Source: Stigmatella aurantiaca (GTDB taxonomy: Bacteria > Myxococcota > Myxococcia > Myxococcales > Myxococcaceae). Taken from it: DNA of 64,000 nucleotides. A model generated the notes under the pieces. The model ran no database searches, was not told the origin of the DNA, and was given only the letters and a program-made list of their open reading frames with translations. Shown here in pieces: positions 1-8,134 of the stretch (position 1 is its first letter; each line of letters starts with the position of its first letter). Position numbers and translations under genes: made by a program. The stretch covers positions 62,001 through 126,000 of the forward strand of contig NZ_FOAP01000015.1 of NCBI RefSeq assembly GCF_900109545.1, written 5' to 3'.

Positions 1-2409
1 GACACCCGGTTCGAGAACTTCGCGCGGCTGAGCCAGGAGCGCATCCTGGCCCACCTGGGGGCGGACACGGCCCTGCTGCTGGGCACGGCTGGCTTCTTCA
101 CCGCCAGCGACCACGTCACGCCCGAGGAGTTCCGGCTCTACGTCGAGCGCCTGGGGTTGCAGCGCTACGGCCTGGGCATTCGCGAGATGGGCTACAGCCG
201 GCGCCTGCCCGCGCGGCCGGACCAGAACGAGGCCCACGCCATCACCTCCCTGGAGCCTGTCTCGCCGCGCCAGCCGGAGGCGCTGGGCTTCGACATGTTC
301 TCCAGGCCCATCCACCGGGAGGCGATGGAGCGGGCCTGGCGCACCGGGATGCCCGCGCTCTCCGGCAAGCTCACCCTGGGCGTGGAGTCGGGGGCCACCG
401 GCCAGGAAGGCTTCGTGCTGTTCATTCCGGTGTACCAGGGGCACGCCGTTCCTCCGAGCGAGCCGGAGCGCTGGCGGACGCTGGCTGGCTTCGTCTACGG
501 CCCCATGGCGGCCGAGGCGCTGTTCTCGGAGATATTCCCCGCCGCGTTTCAGAGGCGCGTCACCTTCCGCCTGTATGACGGGCGGACGCCGGCGCCCGAG
601 GCCCTGCTGTATGACTCGGGCGCCCCGCTGAAGACGGCGTCGGCCCCGCCCCGGCTCACCACCACGGCGCACATCGAGGTGGCGGGCCGCCCGTGGACGC
701 TGGTGTTCTCCTCGCAGCCGGAGTTCGAGCGGACGCTGATGGCCTCGTGGGCGCCGGCGGTGGGAGGGATTGGAACGCTGATGAGCCTGCTGGTGTTCGC
801 CTTCGCGCGCTCCCAGCAGCGTGCCCGCAAGCGCGCGGAGGCCAACGAGGCGGAGCGCGCCTGGCTGCTCGCGCGGGAGCGGGGGGCGCGGGCCGAGACG
901 GAAGCCCAGCGCATGCACCTGCAGCAGATCTTCATGCAGGCCCCGGCGGTCATCGCCATCCTGGCGGGTCCCCAACAGGTCTTCGAGTTCGCCAACACCG
1001 AGTGCCAAAAGGTGCTGGGCCACCGGGAGCTGCTGGGCAGGCCGCTGCACGAGGCGGTGCCCGACCTGAGGCAGCACGGCCAGGCGCTGCTGGACGAGGC
1101 GTACCGGACGGGACGGGCCCTCTCGGGCCGGGAGGTGTGCCTGCCCCTGCGCTACACGGTGGGCGGGCCCCTGGAGGAGCGGTACTGGGACTTCTTCTTC
1201 CAGCCCCGCCGCACGCCGGAGGGCAGGGTGGATGGGATGATGGTGTTCGCCTTCGAGGTGACGGCCCAGCTCCAGGCGCGCCAGGAGGTGGAGCTGAGCC
1301 GGGAGGAGGCGCGGCGCAGCGCCGCCCAGCTCCAGGCCATCACCGACACGCTGCCGGCGCTGGTGGCCTACCTCGATGTGACGGAGCGCTACCGCTTCGC
1401 CAACCAGGCGTATGAGACGTGGTTCGGGGTGAAGCCCGAGCTGGTCCTGGGCAAGACGGCGGAGGAGTTCGTCGGGCCGGCGAGCTATGCGGCCGTGAAG
1501 GACCGGCTCCACCGGGCGCTCGCGGGAGAGACCGTCCAGTACGAGGTCGAGCTGCCGCTGCGGGATGGGCGGAAGATCTACATGCAGTCCAACTACCTGC
1601 CGGACCGGGACGCGCAGGGCCACGTGCGGGGCATCGTGGTGCTGGCGCATGACCTCACCGAGCGGAGGAAGGAAGAGGAGATTGTCCGCAACGCGGTGCG
1701 CCTGCGCGACGAGTTCCTGTCGGTGGCGAGCCACGAGCTGAAGACGCCGCTCACCCCGCTGAGCCTGAAGCTCCAGGCGCTCGCGCGGGCGGTGGAGGGG
1801 CAGCCGGAGACGCCGTTCACCCAGAAGGTCCGCGCGCACGTGGAGGCGGGGCGCAAGCAGCTCAACCGCCTGTCGGTGCTCATCGGGGACTTGCTGGACG
1901 TGTCGCGGATCGGCTCGGGCCAGCTGCGGCTGCGCTGGGAGCCGGTGGACTTCGTGGCGTTGATCCGGGACGTGGTGGCGCGGATGGAGCCCGAGGCCCA
2001 GCGGGTGGAGTCCCCCCTGAGCGTGGAGGCGCCCGGCAGCGTGCTGGGCCACTCGGACCGGCTGCGGTTCGAGCAGGTGGTGGAGAACCTGCTGACGAAC
2101 GCCATCAAGTACGGGGCGGGCAAGCCCATCCGCATCTTCCTGAACGAGGAGGCGGCCGGGGTGGTGCTCCGGGTGGAGGACCAGGGCATCGGCATCGCGC
2201 CCGAGCACCAAGCGCGCATCTTCGAGCGATTCGAGCGCGCGGTGTCGGAGCGCAACTACGGGGGCCTGGGGCTGGGGCTCTACATCACCCGCACCATCGT
2301 GGAGCTGTTGGGGGGCACCATCCGCGTGCAGAGCCAGCCCGGCCAGGGCGCGGCCTTCACCGTGGAGCTGCCCCGCCAGCCCCCCGCGGGCACGCCCAGC
2401 CCGGGTTGA
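1..2409 (+). CDS. CHASE-PAS-PAS sensor histidine kinase, 5' truncated by window edge
   Basis: The frame is open from base 1, so the N-terminus lies outside the window; 802 residues are visible. Residues 1 to about 240 look like a periplasmic CHASE sensor domain, followed by a membrane segment near residues 245-267 (GIGTLMSLLVFAFA). Two PAS domains follow (about 305-425 and 440-555), then HisKA with SHELKTPL, phospho-acceptor His578, and a HATPase_c domain with N box (NLLTNAIKYG), G1 (VEDQGIGI), F box and G2 (GGLGLGLYI). It should be an inner-membrane receptor that autophosphorylates on His578. No receiver domain or response regulator gene is adjacent, so it is probably an orphan kinase. An in-frame TTG at 157 is not a convincing start because the CHASE-like sequence continues upstream of it. 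Confidence in the kinase call is high; the ligand is unknown. Confidence 0.93.
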   Translation, partial: DTRFENFARLSQERILAHLGADTALLLGTAGFFTASDHVTPEEFRLYVERLGLQRYGLGIREMGYSRRLPARPDQNEAHAITSLEPVSPRQPEALGFDMFSRPIHREAMERAWRTGMPALSGKLTLGVESGATGQEGFVLFIPVYQGHAVPPSEPERWRTLAGFVYGPMAAEALFSEIFPAAFQRRVTFRLYDGRTPAPEALLYDSGAPLKTASAPPRLTTTAHIEVAGRPWTLVFSSQPEFERTLMASWAPAVGGIGTLMSLLVFAFARSQQRARKRAEANEAERAWLLARERGARAETEAQRMHLQQIFMQAPAVIAILAGPQQVFEFANTECQKVLGHRELLGRPLHEAVPDLRQHGQALLDEAYRTGRALSGREVCLPLRYTVGGPLEERYWDFFFQPRRTPEGRVDGMMVFAFEVTAQLQARQEVELSREEARRSAAQLQAITDTLPALVAYLDVTERYRFANQAYETWFGVKPELVLGKTAEEFVGPASYAAVKDRLHRALAGETVQYEVELPLRDGRKIYMQSNYLPDRDAQGHVRGIVVLAHDLTERRKEEEIVRNAVRLRDEFLSVASHELKTPLTPLSLKLQALARAVEGQPETPFTQKVRAHVEAGRKQLNRLSVLIGDLLDVSRIGSGQLRLRWEPVDFVALIRDVVARMEPEAQRVESPLSVEAPGSVLGHSDRLRFEQVVENLLTNAIKYGAGKPIRIFLNEEAAGVVLRVEDQGIGIAPEHQARIFERFERAVSERNYGGLGLGLYITRTIVELLGGTIRVQSQPGQGAAFTVELPRQPPAGTPSPG

Positions 2410-2487
2410 CAGACGCGCAGGCAAATTCAGCTTTTATTTGAATTTAAAACTCCCCTGCATAGGCGGTTCATAACCGGCCTCCAGTTA

Positions 2488-2508
2488 ACGAACAGACGTT
2501 CTGTTCGT
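2488..2508. promoter_or_regulatory. Palindromic operator upstream of the repeat lipoprotein gene
   Basis: Two perfect 8-bp arms (ACGAACAG and CTGTTCGT) flank a 5-bp centre, 54 bp before the TTG start at 2563. The left part reads CGAACAGACGTTCT, close to the Gram-positive LexA consensus, but the full symmetry is centred differently and suits a TetR-type dimer at least as well. The surrounding 2410-2562 gap is unusually AT-rich for this genome, consistent with a promoter. The regulator is not in the window. Confidence 0.5.
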
Positions 2509-2562
2509 CAGCGCACTCTTTAGGCGGGACGCACGACTCCCGCCTGACCTGGAGACGGTTCA

Positions 2563-5500
2563 TTGCACCCCAAAAGAATAGGCATCACCCTGTCCGCGCT
2601 CATCTATGGACTGCTGCTCAGTGGATGTGGCCAGCTCACAGAGAGTGACCAGCCGCCATCTGGCAAGGCGGAAACTGGAGCAGCCGAGGTCCCCTTCGAC
2701 GTGCAGAAGGTCATGGACCAGGTGCACTTCGCCTTTAGGCCGCAAGGCACCGCCTGGGAAGGCGGACACAACACCTATTCGGTCCGGGTAGACGAAGGAG
2801 GCTTCAGCGTCACGCCTTACCATCATCCCCGGCACCAGCCCGAGGAGGCCGGGCCCCAGCATCCTGCCTTGGCGCGGGTGGACGCACGGCAGGAGGAGCT
2901 ATCCCTCTCTCCCGTCATGGAAGGGGCGCCCGTGCGCTTTGGCGCAGCCATCGTGTCGCGCGGAGGGATGGTGCGCTCGTCGCTCAAGGCTCAGGGGCAC
3001 GTCAAGACTTCCGGGGCCCTGGGGCTGACCCGCGGAGATGTGGAAGAGCTCTTCCGCAATGACCAGGACGGCGTGGAGCAAAGCTGGAACTTCGAGCGGC
3101 AGCCCAGGGGAACGGGCGACCTCGAGGTCCGGGTGCCGGTCGAGAATGGCCGCTTCCTAGGCGAGACCGCCAAGGGATTGCACTTCGCATCGGGAACCAC
3201 GGGCCTGGGAGTCCGCTATGGCCACGGAACCTGGATCGACGCGCAGGGACAACGCACGGCGGTTCCCGCCCGTTTCGAGACGGGCGCCATCGTGTTGAAA
3301 GTCCCGGCGGAGGTGGTGGATGCCTCCGCGTACCCCGCCCTGCTCGATCCTCTCGTCAATCCCGAGTTTGGCATGGACGAGCCGGTCTATGGCCCGGCGG
3401 ATCGAAGCCAATCTTCTTCTGCGGTGGCTTACGACGGCACGAACTTCTTGGTGGTGTGGCAGGACTCCCGCCGCGGCAACACGGACATCTACGGTACGCG
3501 GGTCAACGGCACCGGCACGGTGATCGACATCGCAGGCATTCCCATCTCCACCGCCATTAACACCCAATCCTATCCCGCCGTGGCTTACAATGGGACCCAT
3601 TTCCTGGTCGTGTGGCAGGACTCCCGCAATGGCAGTTACGACATCTACGGCGCCCGGGTGAGCAGCGCCGGTACGGTGCTCGATACCAGCGGAATCCCCA
3701 TCTCCACCGCCACGTATTCTCAATATTACCCCTCGGTGACCCACGATGGAACGAACTTCCTGGTTGTGTGGGACGACATCCGTGGCTCCAATTACGACAT
3801 CTATGCGGCCCGGGTGAACAATGCCGGCTCAGTGCTCGACCTCAGCGGCATTCCCGTCTCCACTGCGACCGGGAGCCAACGGTATCCAGCGGCGGCATAC
3901 AACGGAACCAACTTCTTGGTTGTCTGGCAAGACACCCGAAGCGGCACCTCCAGCGACATCTACGGAGCCAGGATCAGTACCACCGGCACTGTGCTGAACC
4001 CCAACGGCATCATGATCTCCAACGCCGTGAGCGATCAGCAAACCCCCGTAGTGGCCTATAACGGCTCGGACTTCTTGGTCATCTGGCAAGACACCCGTAG
4101 TGGCAGCAGTTATGACATCTACGGTGCTCGGGTGAGTGGGACAGGAGTGGTACGCAATCCGAATGGCATTCCCATCGCCACGGGTACTTCTAACCAACGC
4201 GCTCCCTCCGTGGCACGCGGGGGAACGGACTGCTTCGTCGTGTGGACGGACGATCGCATGTATGAAGTCTATGGAGCGAGAATCAGCAATACCGGCGTGC
4301 TACTCGAAACCAACGGAATTCGCCTCTCCGGCAGCGCCGATGATTCAGACAACCCTGCGGTATCTTACGACGGAACGAACTTCTTCACTGTCTGGGAGAA
4401 TTATGCTGGCCCTAACAGCCCGAACATCCACGGAGCACGGGTGAGCGGTACCGGCACGCTGCTCGACACCTCCAAAATTCACGTCTCGACTTCCGCCAAT
4501 GGCCAGTACAGTCCGGCCGTAGCCCACGACGGCACAAACTTCTTCGTCGTCTGGCAAGACTACCGCAATGGCGGTCAAACCGACATCTACGGTGTGTTGG
4601 TCAGCGAAATGGGTGAAGTGCTCGACACCAGCGGCATCCCCATCTCCACGGCTGTCTACAACCAATACAACCCTGCGGTAGCCCATGACGGGACCAACTT
4701 CTTGGTGGTCTGGGATGACACCCGAGGTGCTTCCTATGACATCTATGGAACACGGGTGAGCGGCACCGGCACGGTGCTCGATACCGGTGGCATTCCAATC
4801 TCCACGGCTGCCGGTTACCAGTATCGGCCTGCGGTCGCCTATAACGGAGCAACGTTTTTGGTTGTGTGGGAGGACACTCGTGGCGGCACCTATGATGTTT
4901 ACGGGGCCCGGGTGAGCAGTGCTGGTACTGTTATAGACACCAGCGGCGTTCCCATCACGTCCGCCACAGGCGATCAGCGCGATCCCGTGGTGTCATACAA
5001 CGGGAACTTCCTGGTTGTGTGGGAGGACAACCGTAGCGGAAACTACGACATCTACGGCTCTCGCGTGAGTGGAACAGGCACAGTCTTGGACATCAACGGT
5101 ATTGCCATCTCCACCAATACCAGCAGTCAGACCAACCCCTCCATTGCCCATGACGGACTGTATTTTCTGGTTGTGTGGGAAGATACCCGCAGTGGCACTT
5201 CCGATATCTACGGCGCGCGGCTGAACACTGGCGGCATAGTGCTCGACACCGGCGGCATTTCTATCTCTACTGCCACCAACAGCCAGAACGCTCCTGCGGT
5301 GGCCTATGATGGGACGAACTTCCTGGTCGTCTGGCAAGACTACCGGGGTGGTAGTGGCTTCTCTGACATCTATGGCGCCCGGGTGGGTCAACCTGGAACA
5401 GTGTTGGAAAGCAGCGGCATTGCGATCGCCACGGAGCAAGCCACCGAGGCAGAACCCATCCTGACGGCGATGGGCGCGGAAAGCTCGCTCGTCGTCTACC

Positions 5501-5568
5501 GCAGTTCCCATGTGTCGGCGAGCACCCACAGCGAGCGCGTGAGAGCGCGACTCGTCCAATTCCCCTGA
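2563..5568 (+). CDS. Secreted lipoprotein with 13-14 tandem beta-propeller-like repeats
   Basis: The 1001-residue protein starts at TTG 2563, with a GGAG ribosome site about 8 bases upstream. The N-terminus is a lipoprotein signal: hydrophobic stretch, then LLSGC, with Cys22 the likely lipidated residue. Residues about 40-280 form a non-repetitive domain. From about residue 284 a unit of some 52 residues repeats 13 times, each carrying YDGTNFLVVWQD, DIYGARVS, GTVLDT and GIPISTA, followed by a degenerate 14th unit. One strand-rich unit per blade would give two seven-bladed propellers. The gene has visibly lower GC and more A/T third positions than its neighbours. It is probably a cell-surface or periplasmic scaffold; no catalytic motif is seen. 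Confidence 0.85.
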   Translation: MHPKRIGITLSALIYGLLLSGCGQLTESDQPPSGKAETGAAEVPFDVQKVMDQVHFAFRPQGTAWEGGHNTYSVRVDEGGFSVTPYHHPRHQPEEAGPQHPALARVDARQEELSLSPVMEGAPVRFGAAIVSRGGMVRSSLKAQGHVKTSGALGLTRGDVEELFRNDQDGVEQSWNFERQPRGTGDLEVRVPVENGRFLGETAKGLHFASGTTGLGVRYGHGTWIDAQGQRTAVPARFETGAIVLKVPAEVVDASAYPALLDPLVNPEFGMDEPVYGPADRSQSSSAVAYDGTNFLVVWQDSRRGNTDIYGTRVNGTGTVIDIAGIPISTAINTQSYPAVAYNGTHFLVVWQDSRNGSYDIYGARVSSAGTVLDTSGIPISTATYSQYYPSVTHDGTNFLVVWDDIRGSNYDIYAARVNNAGSVLDLSGIPVSTATGSQRYPAAAYNGTNFLVVWQDTRSGTSSDIYGARISTTGTVLNPNGIMISNAVSDQQTPVVAYNGSDFLVIWQDTRSGSSYDIYGARVSGTGVVRNPNGIPIATGTSNQRAPSVARGGTDCFVVWTDDRMYEVYGARISNTGVLLETNGIRLSGSADDSDNPAVSYDGTNFFTVWENYAGPNSPNIHGARVSGTGTLLDTSKIHVSTSANGQYSPAVAHDGTNFFVVWQDYRNGGQTDIYGVLVSEMGEVLDTSGIPISTAVYNQYNPAVAHDGTNFLVVWDDTRGASYDIYGTRVSGTGTVLDTGGIPISTAAGYQYRPAVAYNGATFLVVWEDTRGGTYDVYGARVSSAGTVIDTSGVPITSATGDQRDPVVSYNGNFLVVWEDNRSGNYDIYGSRVSGTGTVLDINGIAISTNTSSQTNPSIAHDGLYFLVVWEDTRSGTSDIYGARLNTGGIVLDTGGISISTATNSQNAPAVAYDGTNFLVVWQDYRGGSGFSDIYGARVGQPGTVLESSGIAIATEQATEAEPILTAMGAESSLVVYRSSHVSASTHSERVRARLVQFP
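3412..5450 (+). repeat. Tandem ~156-bp coding repeats (13 copies plus a degenerate one)
   Basis: Within the lipoprotein gene a roughly 156-bp unit recurs 13 times. The best conserved blocks encode FLVVWQD and DIYGARV. Copies 6 and 7 (about 4195-4500) diverge most, for example FVVWTDDR and FTVWENYA. The units vary at many synonymous sites, so this is an old amplification and not a recent slippage product. Boundaries are approximate. Confidence 0.8.
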
Positions 5569-5595
5569 GCGGGAAAAGAGAAGAAGCAGCAGTCC

Positions 5596-5632
5596 GGGCC
5601 TTCAGAGGCGCATCCAGCGCTTCTGAGGGCCC
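5596..5632. terminator. Strong stem-loop terminator candidate
   Basis: A 16-bp stem with a 5-base loop (ATCCA) starts 28 bases after the lipoprotein stop codon. The arms are GGGCC-t-TCAGA-g-GCGC and GCGC-t-TCTGA-g-GGCCC, so the only non-Watson-Crick positions are two G-U wobbles in RNA. There is no clear U-tract. It lies between converging genes and could serve both. Confidence 0.65.
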
Positions 5633-5690
5633 GAGTGCATACGCTCCATCATCAAGCTCCCGAGCAGGAGCAGAGGCCTGTCATGCCCTC

Positions 5691-5962
5691 TCAGGAATCC
5701 GTCTGGCCGATGCAAGCCTCCTCATACTCCCACCGCTCTTCGCCTTGCCCCAGGTCCAGTTTCCGCCGAAGCCCGGCGGAAGGGAGCACATCGAAAGCAA
5801 TGAGCCCAGGAATGTGGCTGCGCTCGCTCGTACAACCCCGGGGGTTGACCAGAGGCTTTCGTACTCGACGGAGGGGTAATCGTCCTCATCCTTCTCCAGG
5901 GTGACCACGACCTTGCCCCGGTTTCCTGCGTGCGGCTCGCGCATGGGGTGCTCTCCCGTCAC
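5691..5962 (-). pseudogene. DUF4265-like gene remnant (internal deletion and frameshift)
   Basis: On the minus strand one frame opens at ATG 5962 (or 5944) and reads KVVVTLEKDEDDYPSVEY then ESLW, which resembles the start of DUF4265 proteins. That frame then becomes nonsense. A second frame resumes a protein-like sequence, GCTSERSHIPGLIAFDV and later RWEYEEACIGQTDS, ending at a TGA at 5691-5693, which resembles the DUF4265 C-terminus. The middle of the family (roughly 60-70 residues) is missing. The two halves meet near 5833-5847, where a perfect inverted repeat CAACCCC-G-GGGGTTG sits. I infer a deletion scar in a dead gene; a sequencing error alone would not explain the missing core. The rest of 5569-6123 holds only the terminator above. 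Confidence 0.5.
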
Positions 5963-6123
5963 GAGGTTTGATCCCTTTTTGTTACCCGCCCTCTTTGTGC
6001 AAAGGCGGAAGAAGGCGTCCCGGCACTAAACTCGCGCGTGCGTCCAGGCTTCCATTAATGGACGAAGCCGCATTTTGTAGGCGGCGCTCGCACCCGGCAG
6101 GCCCCAACGTGGGGGCCGCAACC

Positions 6124-7947
6124 ATGACCATCGCCATCGTTCTGGGCATCGTCGTCCTCGCCCTCATCCTGTTCTCGCTGGAGACCATCCCCATCGAGGT
6201 CAGCTCCCTCACCATCGTCTGCCTCCTGGCGCTCACCCGCGTCCTCACCCCGGAGCAGGCCTTCGAGGGCTTCAGCAACGACACCGTCATCTTCATCTTC
6301 TGCCTGCTGGCGATGACGCAGGGGCTCGCCACCACCGGCGTCGTCCAGCTCATCGGGCAGCGGCTGTCCTTCTTCGCCCGCTACGGCCACCAGGTCTTCG
6401 TGCTCGCGATGATGGGCACCGTCGCCGTCTTCTCCTCCGTCATCTCCAACACGGTGACGACCGCCGCCTTCCTCCCTGTGGCCATCGGCGCCGCGCACCG
6501 CGCCAAGGTCCCCAAGAGCAAGGTGCTCATGCCCCTCGCCTACGCGTCGATGCTGGGCGGCATGGTGTTCCTCTATGGCACCTCCACCAACCTGGTGATG
6601 TCCGCGGCCATGCAGAAGATGGGCATGAAGGGCATTGGCGTGGCGGAGCTGGCGCCCGTGGGGCTGCCCGTGGCGGTGCTCGGCATCCTGGTTGTCGTGC
6701 TGCTCGGCCCCCTGCTGTTGCCCGCCCGCGAGGGCCAGGCCGGAGAGGCGGGCTGGTCCCTGCGCGACTACCTCACGGAGGCCGTGCTGCCCGAGGGCTC
6801 GGGTTACCGGGGCAAGGAGCTGGGAGAGATTACCAAGGGCCTCGGGCTGCGCGTCATCGGCCTGCTCCGGGACGGGCAGCCCCTGGCGGCGGTGCCCTCC
6901 TACCGGCTGGAGGGCACCGAGCGGCTCATCATCGAGGGCAGGCGCGAGGACATCCTCCGCGTCAAGGACCTCCGGGGCATCGAGATCCGCCCGGACATGA
7001 GGCTGGGCGATACAGAGGAGGCCTCGCGGGACGCGGTGCTGGTGGAGGCCAGCGTCCCCTCGGGCAGCCCCCTGTCGGGCCGGAGCCTGAAGGAGGCCCT
7101 CTTCGCGGAGCGCTTCGGCCTGGTCGCGCTGGCGCTGCACCGCAAGCCGGCCTTTCAGCGCATCACCAAGCTGCAGATGCTGGGACGCCTCTTCGGCCAG
7201 CAATCCCTCTCCTCCATTCCGCTGTCCGTGGGTGACGTGCTGCTCCTGCGGGGCTCCCGCGCCCGCGTGGCGGAGCTGGCCGATGGCGCCTCGCTGCTGG
7301 TGCTCTCCGACTACGACTACCAGCCGCCCCGCTATGGCAAAGCCCTGCTGGCGGTGTGCCTCTTCCTGGGCGCGCTGGCGGCGGGCTCGCTGGGGGTGGT
7401 GCCCCTCTCCGTCGCGGGCCTGGCGGGGATGCTGGGCATGATTGCCACCGGGTGCGTGGATGCGCGCACCGCCTTCCGGGTGGACTGGCGCGTGGTGCTG
7501 CTCATCGGCTCGATGATGGCGCTGGGCGTGGCCATGGAGAAGAGCGGCGCGGGGATGTTCCTCGGCAGCCGCGTGGCGGAGATGGCCACCTATGGCGGCC
7601 CCCGGCTGGTGCTCACCCTGTTGATGGTGCTGACCATCCTGCTGTCGGCCCCCATGAGCAACCAGGCCGCGGCGCTGGTGGTGCTCCCCGTGGCGGTGAG
7701 CGCCGCCTCGCAGCTCGGCGTGGACGTGCGCCCGTTCGCCATCGGGGTGACCTTGGCGGCGAGCTGCTCGTTCATCACCCCGCTGGAGCCCAGCTGCGTG
7801 CTCGTGTACGGCCCCGGCCACTACCGCTTCACGGACTTCTTCCGGCTGGGCACGCCCCTGACGGTCCTCCTCGTGGTGTTCCTCGTCTTCGCCGTCCCCG
7901 CCGTGTGGCCCTTCGACGGCTCCCTTCCCGCCGCGGCCGCCCGGTAG
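6124..7947 (+). CDS. SLC13/DASS-type anion transporter with two TrkA-C domains
   Basis: The 607-residue membrane protein starts most plausibly at ATG 6124 (MTIAIVLGIVVL), with a G-rich stretch 8-12 bases upstream; in-frame upstream codons encode an unlikely hydrophilic leader. An N-terminal set of membrane helices is followed by a cytoplasmic segment at about residues 210-395 with two TrkA-C (RCK_C) copies, each with a SGYRGKELGEI- or SPLSGRSLKEA-like motif. A second helix set contains NQAAALVVLPVAV and SFITPLEPSCVLVYGPG. This layout is typical of sodium-coupled dicarboxylate or sulfate carriers (CitT/SAC1-like). The substrate cannot be told. It converges with 7951-8133 with a 3-base gap. Confidence 0.85.
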   Translation: MTIAIVLGIVVLALILFSLETIPIEVSSLTIVCLLALTRVLTPEQAFEGFSNDTVIFIFCLLAMTQGLATTGVVQLIGQRLSFFARYGHQVFVLAMMGTVAVFSSVISNTVTTAAFLPVAIGAAHRAKVPKSKVLMPLAYASMLGGMVFLYGTSTNLVMSAAMQKMGMKGIGVAELAPVGLPVAVLGILVVVLLGPLLLPAREGQAGEAGWSLRDYLTEAVLPEGSGYRGKELGEITKGLGLRVIGLLRDGQPLAAVPSYRLEGTERLIIEGRREDILRVKDLRGIEIRPDMRLGDTEEASRDAVLVEASVPSGSPLSGRSLKEALFAERFGLVALALHRKPAFQRITKLQMLGRLFGQQSLSSIPLSVGDVLLLRGSRARVAELADGASLLVLSDYDYQPPRYGKALLAVCLFLGALAAGSLGVVPLSVAGLAGMLGMIATGCVDARTAFRVDWRVVLLIGSMMALGVAMEKSGAGMFLGSRVAEMATYGGPRLVLTLLMVLTILLSAPMSNQAAALVVLPVAVSAASQLGVDVRPFAIGVTLAASCSFITPLEPSCVLVYGPGHYRFTDFFRLGTPLTVLLVVFLVFAVPAVWPFDGSLPAAAAR

Positions 7948-7950
7948 CGC

Positions 7951-8133
7951 CTACGGCTCGCGGGGCTCCGGCGCCTTCGGCCGGAAGAGCGCGCACGCGT
8001 GGACCGGCTGCGGCGGATACTTCTGCGGCAACAGCGGGCACAGGATGAACGTGGACGTCTTCGTCTGGATGTAGCGCGGCGGCGCGGCGCAGCGGTGGCA
8101 GAGGCTGGTGGGAAACGGCAGCGGGGCCTCCAT
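7951..8133 (-). CDS. Small cysteine-containing protein, function unknown
   Basis: This 60-residue frame starts at ATG 8133, directly behind the kinase stop (TGACATG arrangement), so it is probably translationally coupled to the kinase gene. It has a C-x2-like HRC pair near the N-terminus (Cys12, Cys15), further cysteines, and a basic/proline-rich body (CAAPPRYIQTKTSTFILCP). Codon use has the strong third-position GC of its neighbours. I do not recognise a named family. A metal-binding or redox role is possible from the cysteines but is only a guess. Confidence 0.6.
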   Translation of the reverse strand: MEAPLPFPTSLCHRCAAPPRYIQTKTSTFILCPLLPQKYPPQPVHACALFRPKAPEPREP

Positions 8134-8134
8134 G

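Noticed and set aside
2488-2508. Firm call as a LexA SOS box
   Set aside because: The sequence resembles the Gram-positive box, but myxobacterial LexA is reported to use a different motif, and the palindrome extends beyond the box.
5635-5904. Plus-strand 89-codon frame in the lipoprotein-transporter gap
   Set aside because: Ser/Arg/Pro-rich with no ribosome site; it lies antisense to the DUF4265 remnant.
5968-6123. N-terminal extension of the SLC13 transporter
   Set aside because: The added 52 residues are basic and hydrophilic without homology pattern; ATG 6124 leads straight into the first membrane helix.
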